64,000 nucleotides of DNA from Clostridium sp. chh4-2 (GTDB lineage Bacteria; Bacillota; Clostridia; Lachnospirales; Lachnospiraceae), in assembly GCF_002899675.1 (NCBI RefSeq), contig NZ_PKUU01000001.1, positions 124,001 to 188,000 of the forward strand, read 5' to 3'. This document shows positions 54,331-63,676 of the stretch, piece by piece; the stretch's first letter is position 1; each line of letters begins with the position of its first letter. The position numbers and the translations under genes were made by a program. The notes beneath the pieces are model-generated. The model had not been told where the DNA came from, ran no database searches, and saw only the letters and a program-made list of their open reading frames with translations.

Positions 54331-55386
54331 TTACCTCTGTTCCCGTCTGGCTGAAACCATACTTACCTCATTGTTTTCGTTTCGCATAATTTCAATAGAA
54401 ACATCATAGCCATCCTTTATTTTCCATATAATATTTAAGCTTGACGGTGCTTCTGTCTCTTCTGATACATATATTGTCCAAAGATCTCTGTCATAAATGA
54501 AGGTCAGTGTATTATGAGCCTCTAAGTATGTAATTCCAATATCCGAATATCCCATATGTTTTAAAGCCTCTTTATATGGCTCGTTAAGTTTTATTCCACG
54601 AAATTCCGGTTGATATAAATCCGGCTTGAAATCTACTGGTTCCCCGATACCATGATGTATCATATGCAGCGATTTATTTGCAAATATTACCTGGCTCAAA
54701 CCGGATTCTCCCAAATTTTTTCTAAACTTTGCATTTCCTGCTCTGTCTTCATTTCCATCACTTTTATATGCATAATAATCTTCTGTGGGCTCCACCGAAT
54801 TCTCATTAATTTTAACATCATCAGGATCATCACAAGGATAGGCAGCGATTGCATCTGATAACTCAGACATCCAAAATGGTTTGCCATTGACCGTTATTTC
54901 TTCCGGTTTTATGAAATCGCCAGTAAATAACAGAGCTATTATCTCAGAACGAGCTTCCTGCCATGCATTTTCATCCGTTTCTTTTATGGAATCCACCAAC
55001 GCCAACCCCTCATCTATTTCTCCATGTTTGGCATATAAAACAGCTTGGTGAATTTTCCTTTCCGTTAACAATGTCTGATTTTCGGAAGATTCTAATAAAT
55101 CAACAACTATACGTTCCATTTCCAATGCTTTTTCATATTCACGCTGCGCCTCAAACAACTTTGACAAATAAATATAAGCATCTGTATTTGCAGGATCAAT
55201 CTCAATCACCTTATTAAATGCTATAATAGCCTCTTCGTACTTCATCTCCTCCAAATACCTATGGCCTAATTCTAACTGTTTTCTTATAACTTCCTCCGGG
55301 CTTTGTTTACAGCCAGCTAACAAAATCAAGCACAAGATTCCCGTTAGAAGCTTAATTTTATTGGCAAATCGATTTACATTTTTCAT
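54331..55386 (-). CDS. TPR-containing lipoprotein
   Basis: A 351-residue lipoprotein with lipobox LILLAGCKQ (Cys 26). Residues 35-110 form two or more tetratricopeptide repeats (LGHRYLEEMKYEEAIIAFNKV and AYIYLSKLFEAQREYEKAL). The rest has no motif I can name; the last 100 residues (GIKLNEPYKEALKHMGYSDI) look like a small alpha/beta domain. Extracytoplasmic, probably a protein-interaction role. It is a single gene, with the coiled-coil lipoprotein gene upstream on the same strand. Confidence 0.8.
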   Translation of the reverse strand: MKNVNRFANKIKLLTGILCLILLAGCKQSPEEVIRKQLELGHRYLEEMKYEEAIIAFNKVIEIDPANTDAYIYLSKLFEAQREYEKALEMERIVVDLLESSENQTLLTERKIHQAVLYAKHGEIDEGLALVDSIKETDENAWQEARSEIIALLFTGDFIKPEEITVNGKPFWMSELSDAIAAYPCDDPDDVKINENSVEPTEDYYAYKSDGNEDRAGNAKFRKNLGESGLSQVIFANKSLHMIHHGIGEPVDFKPDLYQPEFRGIKLNEPYKEALKHMGYSDIGITYLEAHNTLTFIYDRDLWTIYVSEETEAPSSLNIIWKIKDGYDVSIEIMRNENNEVSMVSARREQR

Positions 55387-55509
55387 ATTCTTTCACCCCT
55401 CACGGTTTTCAAATTCCCCTGGCATCATAGTATCATTTATTACGACGGATTTCAACGAATGAGCCATTTTATCACTATATTTATTACCACCATTTCCCAA
55501 CAGTAAGGT

Positions 55510-55548
55510 AAAAAAATAGGCATACAGGATTTTTCTATCCGATATGCC
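55510..55548 (-). terminator. Terminator of the coiled-coil lipoprotein gene
   Basis: GGCATA/TATGCC with inner partial pairing (55519-55548) is followed on the minus strand by TATTTTTTT (55510-55518). Confidence 0.75.
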
Positions 55549-55610
55549 CATTAGCTTAAAATAGTTTCACATCTGCTTTAAGTGATGCATTTAGAAATCT
55601 TACTCTTGTA

Positions 55611-56228
55611 TTATTCTTTAACAGTTCCATCTGTAAAAACAATTTGTGTAACTGTATATTCAAACTTCAAATCCTTATAATCCGTATTGTATAATTTCAT
55701 ATGATCATCCATGAACTGATTAACGGAAAAACGTAAACTATCTATAGTCACAGTTTGACCAACAGAGAGCGTTTGACCTGTAAAATCACATTCTGATGAT
55801 ATAATTTCTTTTCCAAACAAATCCTTTATCGTTAATATCCCTTCAATTCCCTGTATGTCTTTATCCGTGTGATTGGTTACATCAAATATCAATGGACAAT
55901 ACAACTGACTATATTTCCCAACTGTGGAACTTTTATCTGTAACAACAACACTTATATCCCCCTCCTGTAAAACTGTTTCTTCTTCTATTTTATTTATTGA
56001 TTCTTGTAAAGAATCTGCCCTTTTCTTTTCAGAGTCCAATTCAACTGATAAAGATTCGTTTAATGATACCAGACTTTCTTTCTCTGCATTTATACTTTCC
56101 TTTTCTGCGTCCAGGCTTTTAATCTGTGCCGCTAATGATTCATTTTGTATTTGCAAATCCTTTGAGTTTCCACATCCAGTCAATAAAATACTAATAAACC
56201 CACCCAGAATAAAATATCTTATTTTCAT
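55611..56228 (-). CDS. Lipoprotein with coiled-coil and Ig-like domain
   Basis: A 205-residue lipoprotein with lipobox SILLTGCGN (Cys 19). Residues 25-90 form a heptad-like coiled coil (ESLAAQIKSLDAEKESINAE). The C-terminal 110 residues (YCPLIFDVTNHTDKDIQGIE) look like a DUF-type beta-sandwich found in bacterial surface lipoproteins (DUF4352/FxLYD-like). Function unknown. It lies upstream of the TPR lipoprotein on the same strand, with its own terminator between. Confidence 0.75.
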   Translation of the reverse strand: MKIRYFILGGFISILLTGCGNSKDLQIQNESLAAQIKSLDAEKESINAEKESLVSLNESLSVELDSEKKRADSLQESINKIEEETVLQEGDISVVVTDKSSTVGKYSQLYCPLIFDVTNHTDKDIQGIEGILTIKDLFGKEIISSECDFTGQTLSVGQTVTIDSLRFSVNQFMDDHMKLYNTDYKDLKFEYTVTQIVFTDGTVKE

Positions 56229-56364
56229 ACTTTTCCCCTTTTTCGTAAGAATATTTTTTATAATTTCATTATAGCTCTTTTTTCTAATATTTCATATACT
56301 TTTGTAATTATTTTATCTCTGCTATTTACAGATTAACCATTGTAAGCAGCCAGCTATAGAAATA

Positions 56365-56387
56365 AGCCTGACAACAAGTGTCAGGCT
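56365..56387 (-). terminator. Terminator of the phosphoesterase operon
   Basis: Perfect stem AGCCTGACA/TGTCAGGCT (56365-56373 with 56379-56387) and a 5-base loop; the minus strand continues TATTTC. It is about 80 bases after the phosphoesterase stop. Confidence 0.6.
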
Positions 56388-56466
56388 CATTATAGATAGC
56401 GCAAAATCCATTTTCTCGCTATAATACCGTCTACATTGAAAACACAATAAAAAATATTATCCCATC

Positions 56467-57642
56467 CTATAACAGAATCCTGTAATATCCCCTCGCAATC
56501 CGCATCCCCGTATGTGCCTGTCTCATCACTACCTCCACCCGGTTGCTGAATAAATTAAGCTCAGTGAAACAGCCGCCGCTCCAATCCTTTCCAATAACGG
56601 GTTCATCCGTTTTAAGATCCGACGGGCAGACACTTCCATCATTGATATACAGGTTACGAACGTTTTTATCATATTCCACACATCCGCATGGCACAATCGG
56701 CGAAACATGGGTATGGCCCGAAAGAAACACTACATTTCCTATCTCCTCCACCTGATTCTGCAAAATACTGTCCTGCGCAATATAAGGCGCCTTTTTGCTT
56801 CCGTCACGCTGCGGATTATGTGCCAGCAGCGGTGCATGACACATAATAATATGGCGTTTGTGTGAGGAATGTTCCAGATAGTTTTTCATCCATTTAAGCT
56901 GCTCGCCCTTTTCGGGAAAGAAAAAATTCTTCTGGATATAATTCGGATTTAGGCCGATCAAATCCAGCTCTTGATTCAGTGAAACAGCAAATGCCCCAGT
57001 ATCACTGTCCTCAAACTCGAAACGGTCTCCCTGCCTTTGCCTGAGCCATGCCTCAAAGTTCCGGTAGCACAAGCTGTCACCTTTCCCGGTATCATGATTT
57101 CCGGATACGGAAAATATCGGAATGTCGGGAATCATTTCCGTTATGCATGTTTTCAAAAATTCGTATTGGTCTTCCCGACTGTCATTAGCCAGATCACCGG
57201 GAAACAACACCCAATCGGCATCCTTTATCAGGCTGAGCGCATGGCGGAAACGGCCTGGTTTATTTCTCATATGAATATCGCTCATCAGCACAATTTTCGC
57301 AGACGGCTTATCTTCTTCTGAAATTTCTCCGGCATTTTCTTTTGGCAGATACAAAGCGGGAATTTCCACCATCTGTACCGTAAGTTCTTCATAATCCGCA
57401 CGACAGACTACCGCGCAGACATGTGTGGCCTCCGGCGGAATCGAACGGCCGCCGCGTAAGGAACAGGTTCCGCTTCCATCTGCCTGCAGAGGGATCACAG
57501 CAAACGAAGTATAATTTGCCAGCGCCCCTTCTTCATTGGCCCAATAGAGGCATATGAACTCCCCCTCCGGGCATTCCACCCGATAGTTTCCATCTGCCAG
57601 CCCTGGTGTATTTAGGCTTATATTCAGATCAAATTCTCCCAT
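56467..57642 (-). CDS. Calcineurin-like metallophosphoesterase
   Basis: A 391-residue protein with the full metal-binding set: LMSDIHMR (about 119-126), FPGDLANDS (about 146-154), VSGNHDTGKGD (about 180-190), IIMCHAPLL and FLSGHTHVSP. The first 100 residues form a beta-rich domain with no known motif. No signal peptide is seen. Substrate unknown: a cyclic nucleotide or a phosphodiester. It follows the 119-residue protein gene by 15 bases, so the two are an operon. Confidence 0.85.
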   Translation of the reverse strand: MGEFDLNISLNTPGLADGNYRVECPEGEFICLYWANEEGALANYTSFAVIPLQADGSGTCSLRGGRSIPPEATHVCAVVCRADYEELTVQMVEIPALYLPKENAGEISEEDKPSAKIVLMSDIHMRNKPGRFRHALSLIKDADWVLFPGDLANDSREDQYEFLKTCITEMIPDIPIFSVSGNHDTGKGDSLCYRNFEAWLRQRQGDRFEFEDSDTGAFAVSLNQELDLIGLNPNYIQKNFFFPEKGEQLKWMKNYLEHSSHKRHIIMCHAPLLAHNPQRDGSKKAPYIAQDSILQNQVEEIGNVVFLSGHTHVSPIVPCGCVEYDKNVRNLYINDGSVCPSDLKTDEPVIGKDWSGGCFTELNLFSNRVEVVMRQAHTGMRIARGYYRILL

Positions 57643-57657
57643 CCAATCCGCCTTCCG

Positions 57658-58017
57658 CTACATAATTAACCCGTATTTTAAAAATACCGACGGGGTTCTC
57701 TGAACAGCCTGGTCGAGAAGTTCCTGGTCTCCGCCGCGTATTTTCTTATACAGCTTCTCGTCAAGCACAATGGGTTTTCCTATCTCAACATTTCCGCAGT
57801 ATTGAAAATCCGGATTTAAATGTTCCAGAAATGCCAGCAAATACCTCAGATCTATGCTTCTCCATGTCTTTGTAAAGAAACCCATGCGGGTCTGATAAGT
57901 CCCCAAAAATAATTCCTCCCCCATCGTTTCCAAATCCTGCTGCAGCGTTTCACGGGTAGTGTTAAGACCCTCATAATTGATATACTCCACGTTGCTCTCC
58001 AATTCACTAATAAGCAT
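57658..58017 (-). CDS. Hypothetical protein, 119 residues
   Basis: I do not recognise this protein. It begins MLISELESNVEYINYEGLN, holds RMGFFTKTWRSIDLRYLLAF and ends SVFLKYGLIM. It has no signal peptide, no membrane segment and no cysteine motif; the composition is that of a small soluble alpha/beta protein. A GGAGGATAGG site precedes its ATG, and it lies directly before the phosphoesterase gene, so it is probably a real cotranscribed gene. The 290 bases upstream (58018-58308) hold nothing I can name. Confidence 0.6.
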   Translation of the reverse strand: MLISELESNVEYINYEGLNTTRETLQQDLETMGEELFLGTYQTRMGFFTKTWRSIDLRYLLAFLEHLNPDFQYCGNVEIGKPIVLDEKLYKKIRGGDQELLDQAVQRTPSVFLKYGLIM

Positions 58018-58308
58018 TTCCTATCCTCCATTTTTTCAAATTCAGCAAAAATCCCATAGAATGCAGAGATTAATTCCCTTTAATTTTGTAACTGCAACAT
58101 TGGCTGGCCATACTCTTTTTTCCTCTTTCCGTTTATTTCATCCATTATACTCCAGTCGGACGGAATATAGTCCTGCACTCAGAGGACTTTCGCTGTACTG
58201 ACAACACGCATGCCGCTAAAGAATTTCCTGATATCTTTCTTTAAATTATACAAAATTCCTTTCATTTTGTATATCGTTTCTTTCTCAAACCACACCACAA
58301 CCGAAAAA

Positions 58309-58358
58309 AGGGAGAAACGGATCAGGGCCAAGTCATGCGCCCCCTTCTGTTTCTCCCT
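58309..58358 (-). terminator. Terminator of the GntP gene
   Basis: AGGGAGAAAC and GTTTCTCCCT pair (58309-58318 with 58349-58358), with more pairing inside (GGG/CCC). The minus strand continues TTTTTTC. It ends 36 bases after the GntP stop and terminates the sulfatase-GntP transcript. Confidence 0.8.
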
Positions 58359-58393
58359 CCTCCCAGCATAATTTACTGCTTATAGCAAGGATT

Positions 58394-59770
58394 CTATAGG
58401 AACATATTAATAATTAAAAGCTCAATCACCCCCACTCCGGCCATGATCATGGAAACCGTGGTCTTACATCTGAGCTGATCCTTTATCTCCGTCACCCCGA
58501 ACATTCCATTGAATACCCAGAATCCGCTGTCATTGAAGTACTGGCAGGAAAGGGCTCCGATACAGCTGGCTTGAGCCAAAAGAACCGGGCTGATTCCCAA
58601 TACCGGAATCAGCGGCGCCGTCAGGCTGGCCGCCGTAGTGATCGCCACGGTCGCCGAACCCAGAGCAAAACGCATCAAACCGCCAATAATGACCGGAAGC
58701 AGGATCGCCGGTATCGGCCATCCGACGATTATCGTGCCAAGCGCATCGCCAATTCCGCTGACTTTTACCACATTGCCCAAAGAACCGCCGGCACCGGTAA
58801 TCAGCATGATAATTCCCGTATCTTTTATGCTCTCATTCATGATTCCGATCAGTTTCTTTTTAGGCAGCTTATCTCCCAAACCATATACTGCAAGCGTCGT
58901 ACCGATTCCTAAAGCCACAATTGGATCTCCCAGCAAACTGATGATATGATATAACATACCCCCGTCAATGGACAAAAGGCTCAGTCCCGTCTTACAAAAT
59001 ATCAGCACCAGCGGTACCAAAATAGGTGAAATGGAATGGGAAAGGGACGGCAATTCTTTCGCATCGATGATGGAATCCAATTCTTCCATGGTTTTGATGT
59101 ATTCTTTTTTAAATTCCATTTTTTCATAGGTGCCGTCATCAAGCGGTATTTGATAAATCTTTTTTCCTATCCATTTTGCATAGATAATAGCTGCAATAAA
59201 TATAGGGATGGATAATGCGGCGCCCACAATTATCATATATCCGATATCCACTCCCATGAGTCCGGCCGCCGTTAAAGGGCCGGGCGTGGGCGGAACCATG
59301 GCATGAGTGCATTGAAGTCCGCAGGCCAGGGCCAAGGCCAGCCCTATCAGTGATTTTCCGGTTACTTTAGAAAGAGCTTTACATAACGGTGCGAAAATAA
59401 CGATAGCCGAATCCGCAAATACCGGTATCGATACAATCCATCCGGTAATACCCAAAGCCCATTCTTCTTTTCCTTTGCCAATAATTTTGATAAAAGTATA
59501 GGCGAGACGCTCTGCCGCCCCGGTTTTCTCTAAAATTCCGCCCATCATAACCCCCAGGCCGATTATAATTCCGGTACTTTTCAGCGTATTACCAAACCCG
59601 TCTTTTATCGCTCCGATCACTTCAGCCGGAAGCATGCCTCCAGTCAGTCCTGCAATCAAAGAAGCCAGAAGAAGTGCAATAAATGTATGTGTTCTCGTTT
59701 TTACCACCAATAGAATCATTACTATAATACCTAAGAACAAGCTTAACAACATCCTCGTTTCATGAGTCAT
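58394..59770 (-). CDS. GntP-family permease
   Basis: A 458-residue integral membrane protein with about 12-14 helices, of the GntP family of gluconate, D-glycerate, and similar acid-sugar/H+ or Na+ symporters. Characteristic parts are GLGVMMGGILEKTGAAERLA, PVFADSAIVIFAPL, THAMVPPTPGPLTAA and SCIGALSCQYFNDSGFWVF. In this cluster a four-carbon acid sugar such as threonate or erythronate is a plausible cargo, given the DUF1537 kinase. It follows the sulfatase gene by 48 bases. Confidence 0.93.
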   Translation of the reverse strand: MTHETRMLLSLFLGIIVMILLVVKTRTHTFIALLLASLIAGLTGGMLPAEVIGAIKDGFGNTLKSTGIIIGLGVMMGGILEKTGAAERLAYTFIKIIGKGKEEWALGITGWIVSIPVFADSAIVIFAPLCKALSKVTGKSLIGLALALACGLQCTHAMVPPTPGPLTAAGLMGVDIGYMIIVGAALSIPIFIAAIIYAKWIGKKIYQIPLDDGTYEKMEFKKEYIKTMEELDSIIDAKELPSLSHSISPILVPLVLIFCKTGLSLLSIDGGMLYHIISLLGDPIVALGIGTTLAVYGLGDKLPKKKLIGIMNESIKDTGIIMLITGAGGSLGNVVKVSGIGDALGTIIVGWPIPAILLPVIIGGLMRFALGSATVAITTAASLTAPLIPVLGISPVLLAQASCIGALSCQYFNDSGFWVFNGMFGVTEIKDQLRCKTTVSMIMAGVGVIELLIINMFL

Positions 59771-59818
59771 ATTTTTCCCTCCATTAGCTTTGATGCATGT
59801 GAACGCCTTCCCCTTAAA

Positions 59819-61288
59819 TTAATTTTTCTTCACACTTCCCGCCTCCACGGAAGGGTCTCCTTTCGGATCTGTCGTAGATTTTCTGTTCTGATCGAAGGCC
59901 AGCTCCCCTTCTTTAAGCAGTTTTATGGCATTAATCTGCCCATTTCCACGCACCGGCTGAACGGCTCCGTTATTGATCGGATCTGAATATTTTTTATAAA
60001 ATTCAAAAAGAATATTTCTCATTTCCTCCACAACCGGTTCCGTATCCGGCATGCCATACAGATTATTGTCTTCTCCGGGATCTTTAAGCAGATTGTAAAG
60101 TTCATGCTTTCCCGTCTCATACCGGTGTATATATTTCCATTCTTTTGTACGGCTCATCCTTACCGGCCCGTATTCATCATATACTACCAGAGCGTGATGC
60201 TCCTCCATCTCTTCGCCTCTTAATATAGGGGCAAAACTCTTCCCCGCAGTCTCCCCCTCTTTATAAGGATTTTCCAAACCGGTAAGTTCCATCAAAGTTG
60301 GGAAATAATCGTATTGGCTCACCATAGCCTCTGACTTTGATCCGGGCTTAATTACGGAAGGCCAGCTGATAATCAGAGGCACTTTAATGGATGTTTCATA
60401 CATATTCAAATCCATGGTGGCATTTCCCTTTCCCCAGATTCCGTGATGACCGCAGTTGAACCCGTTATCCGAAGTGAATATTATGATCGTATTATCCCTC
60501 ATCCCCAGCCGCTCAACTTCTGCCACAATTCTTCCGACCGCCCGGTCCATGGCGGTAATCGCTGAATAATATCCTTTTAAACAAGCTTTTGCATCTTCCC
60601 TGTTGTACCGGTAAACAGCATTGGGGCGGATAACGCCTTGAGGAATATCATCAAAATCACAGTCCTCATAAAGGTCCAGTATCTCTTTCGGATGTTCCCC
60701 ATCCACCCACGGATTATGAGGAGCCGTGAAATGAACGCTTAAATAAAATGGATTCTCCGTTTTGACCGTCTCATTCAAATAATCAATGGAATCGTCCGCA
60801 ATGCAGTCGGTCACGTATTTGGACTCATATATGAGCTCGTCATTTTTAACCATCGGAGCGTTGTAATAATGTCCGGCACCTTTTAAATGTACGTAGGTAT
60901 GATCCGGAAAACGATTTTTGACCGCATACACATCCCCCAGATGCCATTTCCCACTGAGCGCACATTCATAACCGTTTTCCTTTAAAATTTCAGGATAAGT
61001 GATGAATCCCTTCAGATAATCAATCGCGTGTTCTCCATAATGCCCAAGCCGTATCCAATCCTGAACTCCATGCTGTGAAGGGGTTTTTCCTGTTAAAATA
61101 GTCGCTCTCGCCGGAGAACACACCGGCGATGCGCAAAATGAATTGGAAAATGTCATACCCTCAGCTGCCAGCCGGTTGAAATTAGGCGTGATAATATGTT
61201 TATTGCCCGCATAGCCCATCGCCCAGGCCCCTTGGTCATCGCTTAGCATAAAAACAATATTCGGTCGTTTCCTATCTTTACTTGCCAT
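59819..61288 (-). CDS. Sulfatase
   Basis: A 489-residue type I sulfatase. The active site is ASPVCSPARATILTGKTPS (about 53-71), in which the first Cys of C-x-P-x-R becomes formylglycine. It starts RPNIVFMLSDDQGAWAMGYAG, with the metal ligands DD, and has IFTSDNGFNCGHHG. No signal peptide is present, so it is cytoplasmic. Its maturation needs a sulfatase-maturing radical SAM enzyme, not in this window. The adjacent GntP permease suggests a sulfated or otherwise acidic small carbohydrate; inferred. Confidence 0.92.
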   Translation of the reverse strand: MASKDRKRPNIVFMLSDDQGAWAMGYAGNKHIITPNFNRLAAEGMTFSNSFCASPVCSPARATILTGKTPSQHGVQDWIRLGHYGEHAIDYLKGFITYPEILKENGYECALSGKWHLGDVYAVKNRFPDHTYVHLKGAGHYYNAPMVKNDELIYESKYVTDCIADDSIDYLNETVKTENPFYLSVHFTAPHNPWVDGEHPKEILDLYEDCDFDDIPQGVIRPNAVYRYNREDAKACLKGYYSAITAMDRAVGRIVAEVERLGMRDNTIIIFTSDNGFNCGHHGIWGKGNATMDLNMYETSIKVPLIISWPSVIKPGSKSEAMVSQYDYFPTLMELTGLENPYKEGETAGKSFAPILRGEEMEEHHALVVYDEYGPVRMSRTKEWKYIHRYETGKHELYNLLKDPGEDNNLYGMPDTEPVVEEMRNILFEFYKKYSDPINNGAVQPVRGNGQINAIKLLKEGELAFDQNRKSTTDPKGDPSVEAGSVKKN

Positions 61289-61324
61289 TTTTCTTTCCTC
61301 CTGAATAAGTTCTCTAAAGGTATT

Positions 61325-61335
61325 AGGTAGTACCT
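61325..61335. promoter_or_regulatory. Predicted GntR operator before the sulfatase
   Basis: Perfect palindrome AGGTA-G-TACCT, 37 bases upstream of the sulfatase start. The identical half-sites recur at 62112-62122 before the GntR gene, matching the GGT...ACC type of FadR-family sites. Confidence 0.6.
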
Positions 61336-61381
61336 TTAAATTGATAAGAATACATACCGATAAATCCGGTATGCATATTCT

Positions 61382-62083
61382 TTAGTCGATATTCTGCTTT
61401 TTTGTCTTAACATTCATAATGGTCATTCTCATATGCTCATCCATGTATTTCTCCGCATCTGCAAAATTCCGTTCCTTCAGCGCGTCTAAAATCAGCCTGT
61501 GATATTTTAAAGCGCCTTTGGCCCCAAAGGCATTCTGTATCAGCACCTGCTTGGGATAAAGAGCTTCCCTGATCAGTTTATACATGTTTGTAATCAGTGA
61601 ATTCCCTATGGACTGCGCTATGAGGCAGTGAAATTCAATGTCGATTCTTGTAAAATCCCTCATATCGCTCAAGCTATTTTTCATCCGTTCGTAATTTTCC
61701 TCTAAACTCACGATTACATCGTCTGTCATGCGCTCGGAAAGCAGTCTTATATTGCCGGTTTCAATCACACGTCTGAATTCGTAAAGCTCGCAAATCTGAT
61801 CCTCTCCTACTGTGAGCAATGGGATCACACTGTTAAAATAACTTTCCAGTGACAAATCACTCACAAAAGTACCACCTCCATGTTTTGATTCCAATATCCC
61901 CTGTCCGACCAGACGCTGCACCGCATTTCTGACTGAAATCCGGCTTACTCCCAAAGATTGAGCGAGTTCCACTTCTGATGGGATCTTGGAACATGGCATC
62001 CATTCCCTGCTGATAATGTTATTCATTATCTGTTCATACACTTCTTCTGATATACTTGCCTTTTGAATCTTTGATATTCCCAT
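61382..62083 (-). CDS. GntR-family regulator, FadR subfamily
   Basis: A 233-residue regulator with N-terminal winged helix-turn-helix (about 10-75: KIPSEVELAQSLGVSRISVR) and C-terminal all-helical FCD domain (about 90-225) with the metal-binding type ELYEFRRVIETGNIRLL and FHCLIAQSIGNSLI. FCD proteins sense acid sugars such as gluconate, glucarate, or lactate. It lies between the sulfatase and kinase genes. Shared palindromes suggest it controls itself and the sulfatase-GntP pair. Confidence 0.9.
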   Translation of the reverse strand: MGISKIQKASISEEVYEQIMNNIISREWMPCSKIPSEVELAQSLGVSRISVRNAVQRLVGQGILESKHGGGTFVSDLSLESYFNSVIPLLTVGEDQICELYEFRRVIETGNIRLLSERMTDDVIVSLEENYERMKNSLSDMRDFTRIDIEFHCLIAQSIGNSLITNMYKLIREALYPKQVLIQNAFGAKGALKYHRLILDALKERNFADAEKYMDEHMRMTIMNVKTKKQNID

Positions 62084-62111
62084 ACAAAACTCCTGTTCAC
62101 AACTTTTATAT

Positions 62112-62122
62112 AGGTATTACCT
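62112..62122. promoter_or_regulatory. Predicted GntR operator before its own gene
   Basis: Perfect palindrome AGGTA-T-TACCT, 29 bases upstream of the GntR start, within TAGGTATTACCTA. Together with the copy at 61325-61335 it supports autoregulation. Confidence 0.6.
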
Positions 62123-62251
62123 ATTAGTTAATACAATAACACCTGTAAAGCAGAATAGCAATTATTTTTTAGGCTGTTATCCTCTCATCCCCTTCCCGCC
62201 TCATGAACACCGGAGTTATGTATGGTATAACTTTTGCTCTCAGAAAAGACT

Positions 62252-63676
62252 TCACTTCCCCATCAGCGTTTCAACCGCTTCTTTCAACGTAGTTTCATCC
62301 CCTACATTCCCCGGGAAAATAACATACGGAGTGAGTGGAAATCTGCTTTCTTTCCCTGTCTGCCATACCGGAATCCCCGGTTTAATCTGTCCCAATACGT
62401 TCGCTTTTTGCACCTTCAAAGCCTTGGTTCCCACATCGCTTGAAGTGATTCCGCCTTTGGCGATAACAAACCCCGGCGTAAGAGTCAGCCTTCCCACCAA
62501 AGACTGTACCGCATCGGAAATCTTCACGGAAAGCCGGAGCTCATCCTCTTTATTGCCGGTATCCGCAGTGATCAGTTTTCTGCTGGTATAACAGCATACA
62601 GTTTTTCCGCTTCGAATACATGCTTCTTCCTTTTCCACACAGCGCCGAATCTCCTCTTCAAAAGCCGCATCATCACCTACCAAAGCAGCATTCAGTTCTA
62701 TAAACTCAATATCCTCCAATTCCTTCAGGCTCTCCACCTGTTTTGTGGTCTTATCCGTATGAGATCCAACAACAATAATACCTCCGTTATTAGTTTCCTT
62801 CACAATCATCTGCGCTCTGGTTAAAAGCGGCTGATCCGTGACTCCGCCCATCACCTTTACAATTGCGGCTGCCGTCCGCAGCATAAACACCTTCCCCTTT
62901 GCCATGGCGCGGTATAGTGCCACACAAAACACTTTAACATCCACGTAATCTATGGCATTGACAATAATTTTATTAAAATCCTTCACGTCCAGAAGCTGTT
63001 TTTCAATCTTATCCAGATTCAGATTACGGATATCTTCTAAAGAAATGCAGATAACATCTTCCTTTTTATAAGCCCCCTTTGTCTTCTCCTCCACGTATTC
63101 CGGCATGCTAGCGGCCGTATATCCAAAGGTCTTGTCTTTGGCAAATTCTGTCTCATTGGCCGGAACCAGCGTTTCCCCATACTTTACATAATGAATATTA
63201 TTGATGGTATATCTTCCGCCTTCCTTAAAAAATGGGCAAAGAATCTCTCCATCGATATTCTTTCCGGTATTCTTCTCATAACATTCCTTCAAAATCACGG
63301 TTTCCAACGGATAATGTCCCCGCAGTGTGCTGTCGCTCCTGCTGATAAAGAGATATTCTTTCCCTGATTCTTTGGCCGCTTCATCAACCACTTGGGCGAT
63401 CTCCCTCTGAACCTTCGCCGTCTGCTCTTCTGTCAGTCCACGGGAATTAGTCAGGATATAAAAGAGATTCTTCTCTTCCGCAAATGCCTGCTCCATACTC
63501 TCTTTCTGCCAATTTGTATACACGGAAATGTCATGTACGGTCTGAACACCGGTGGGATCATCATCCAAAACCACAATCTTTTTTTTATTTCCCGCAATTT
63601 CCCGGTTCAGCAGCAAATCCACAGCCGCCTCATCCAGTTTTTTATATGAATTTAAAATATCTGTGCTGACTGCCAT
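62252..63676 (-). CDS. Four-carbon acid sugar kinase, DUF1537 family
   Basis: A 474-residue kinase of the DUF1537 (DtnK/OtnK-like) family that phosphorylates D-threonate, D-erythronate and similar acids. The N-terminal half has VVLDDDPTGVQTVHD (about 36-50) and SRSDSTLRGHYPLE (about 109-122), and the C-terminal half FVIAKGGITSSDVGTKAL (about 398-415). Its start overlaps the dehydrogenase stop (TAATG). It acts after the dehydrogenase encoded just upstream in the usual oxidation-phosphorylation-decarboxylation or isomerisation route. Confidence 0.92.
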   Translation of the reverse strand: MAVSTDILNSYKKLDEAAVDLLLNREIAGNKKKIVVLDDDPTGVQTVHDISVYTNWQKESMEQAFAEEKNLFYILTNSRGLTEEQTAKVQREIAQVVDEAAKESGKEYLFISRSDSTLRGHYPLETVILKECYEKNTGKNIDGEILCPFFKEGGRYTINNIHYVKYGETLVPANETEFAKDKTFGYTAASMPEYVEEKTKGAYKKEDVICISLEDIRNLNLDKIEKQLLDVKDFNKIIVNAIDYVDVKVFCVALYRAMAKGKVFMLRTAAAIVKVMGGVTDQPLLTRAQMIVKETNNGGIIVVGSHTDKTTKQVESLKELEDIEFIELNAALVGDDAAFEEEIRRCVEKEEACIRSGKTVCCYTSRKLITADTGNKEDELRLSVKISDAVQSLVGRLTLTPGFVIAKGGITSSDVGTKALKVQKANVLGQIKPGIPVWQTGKESRFPLTPYVIFPGNVGDETTLKEAVETLMGK

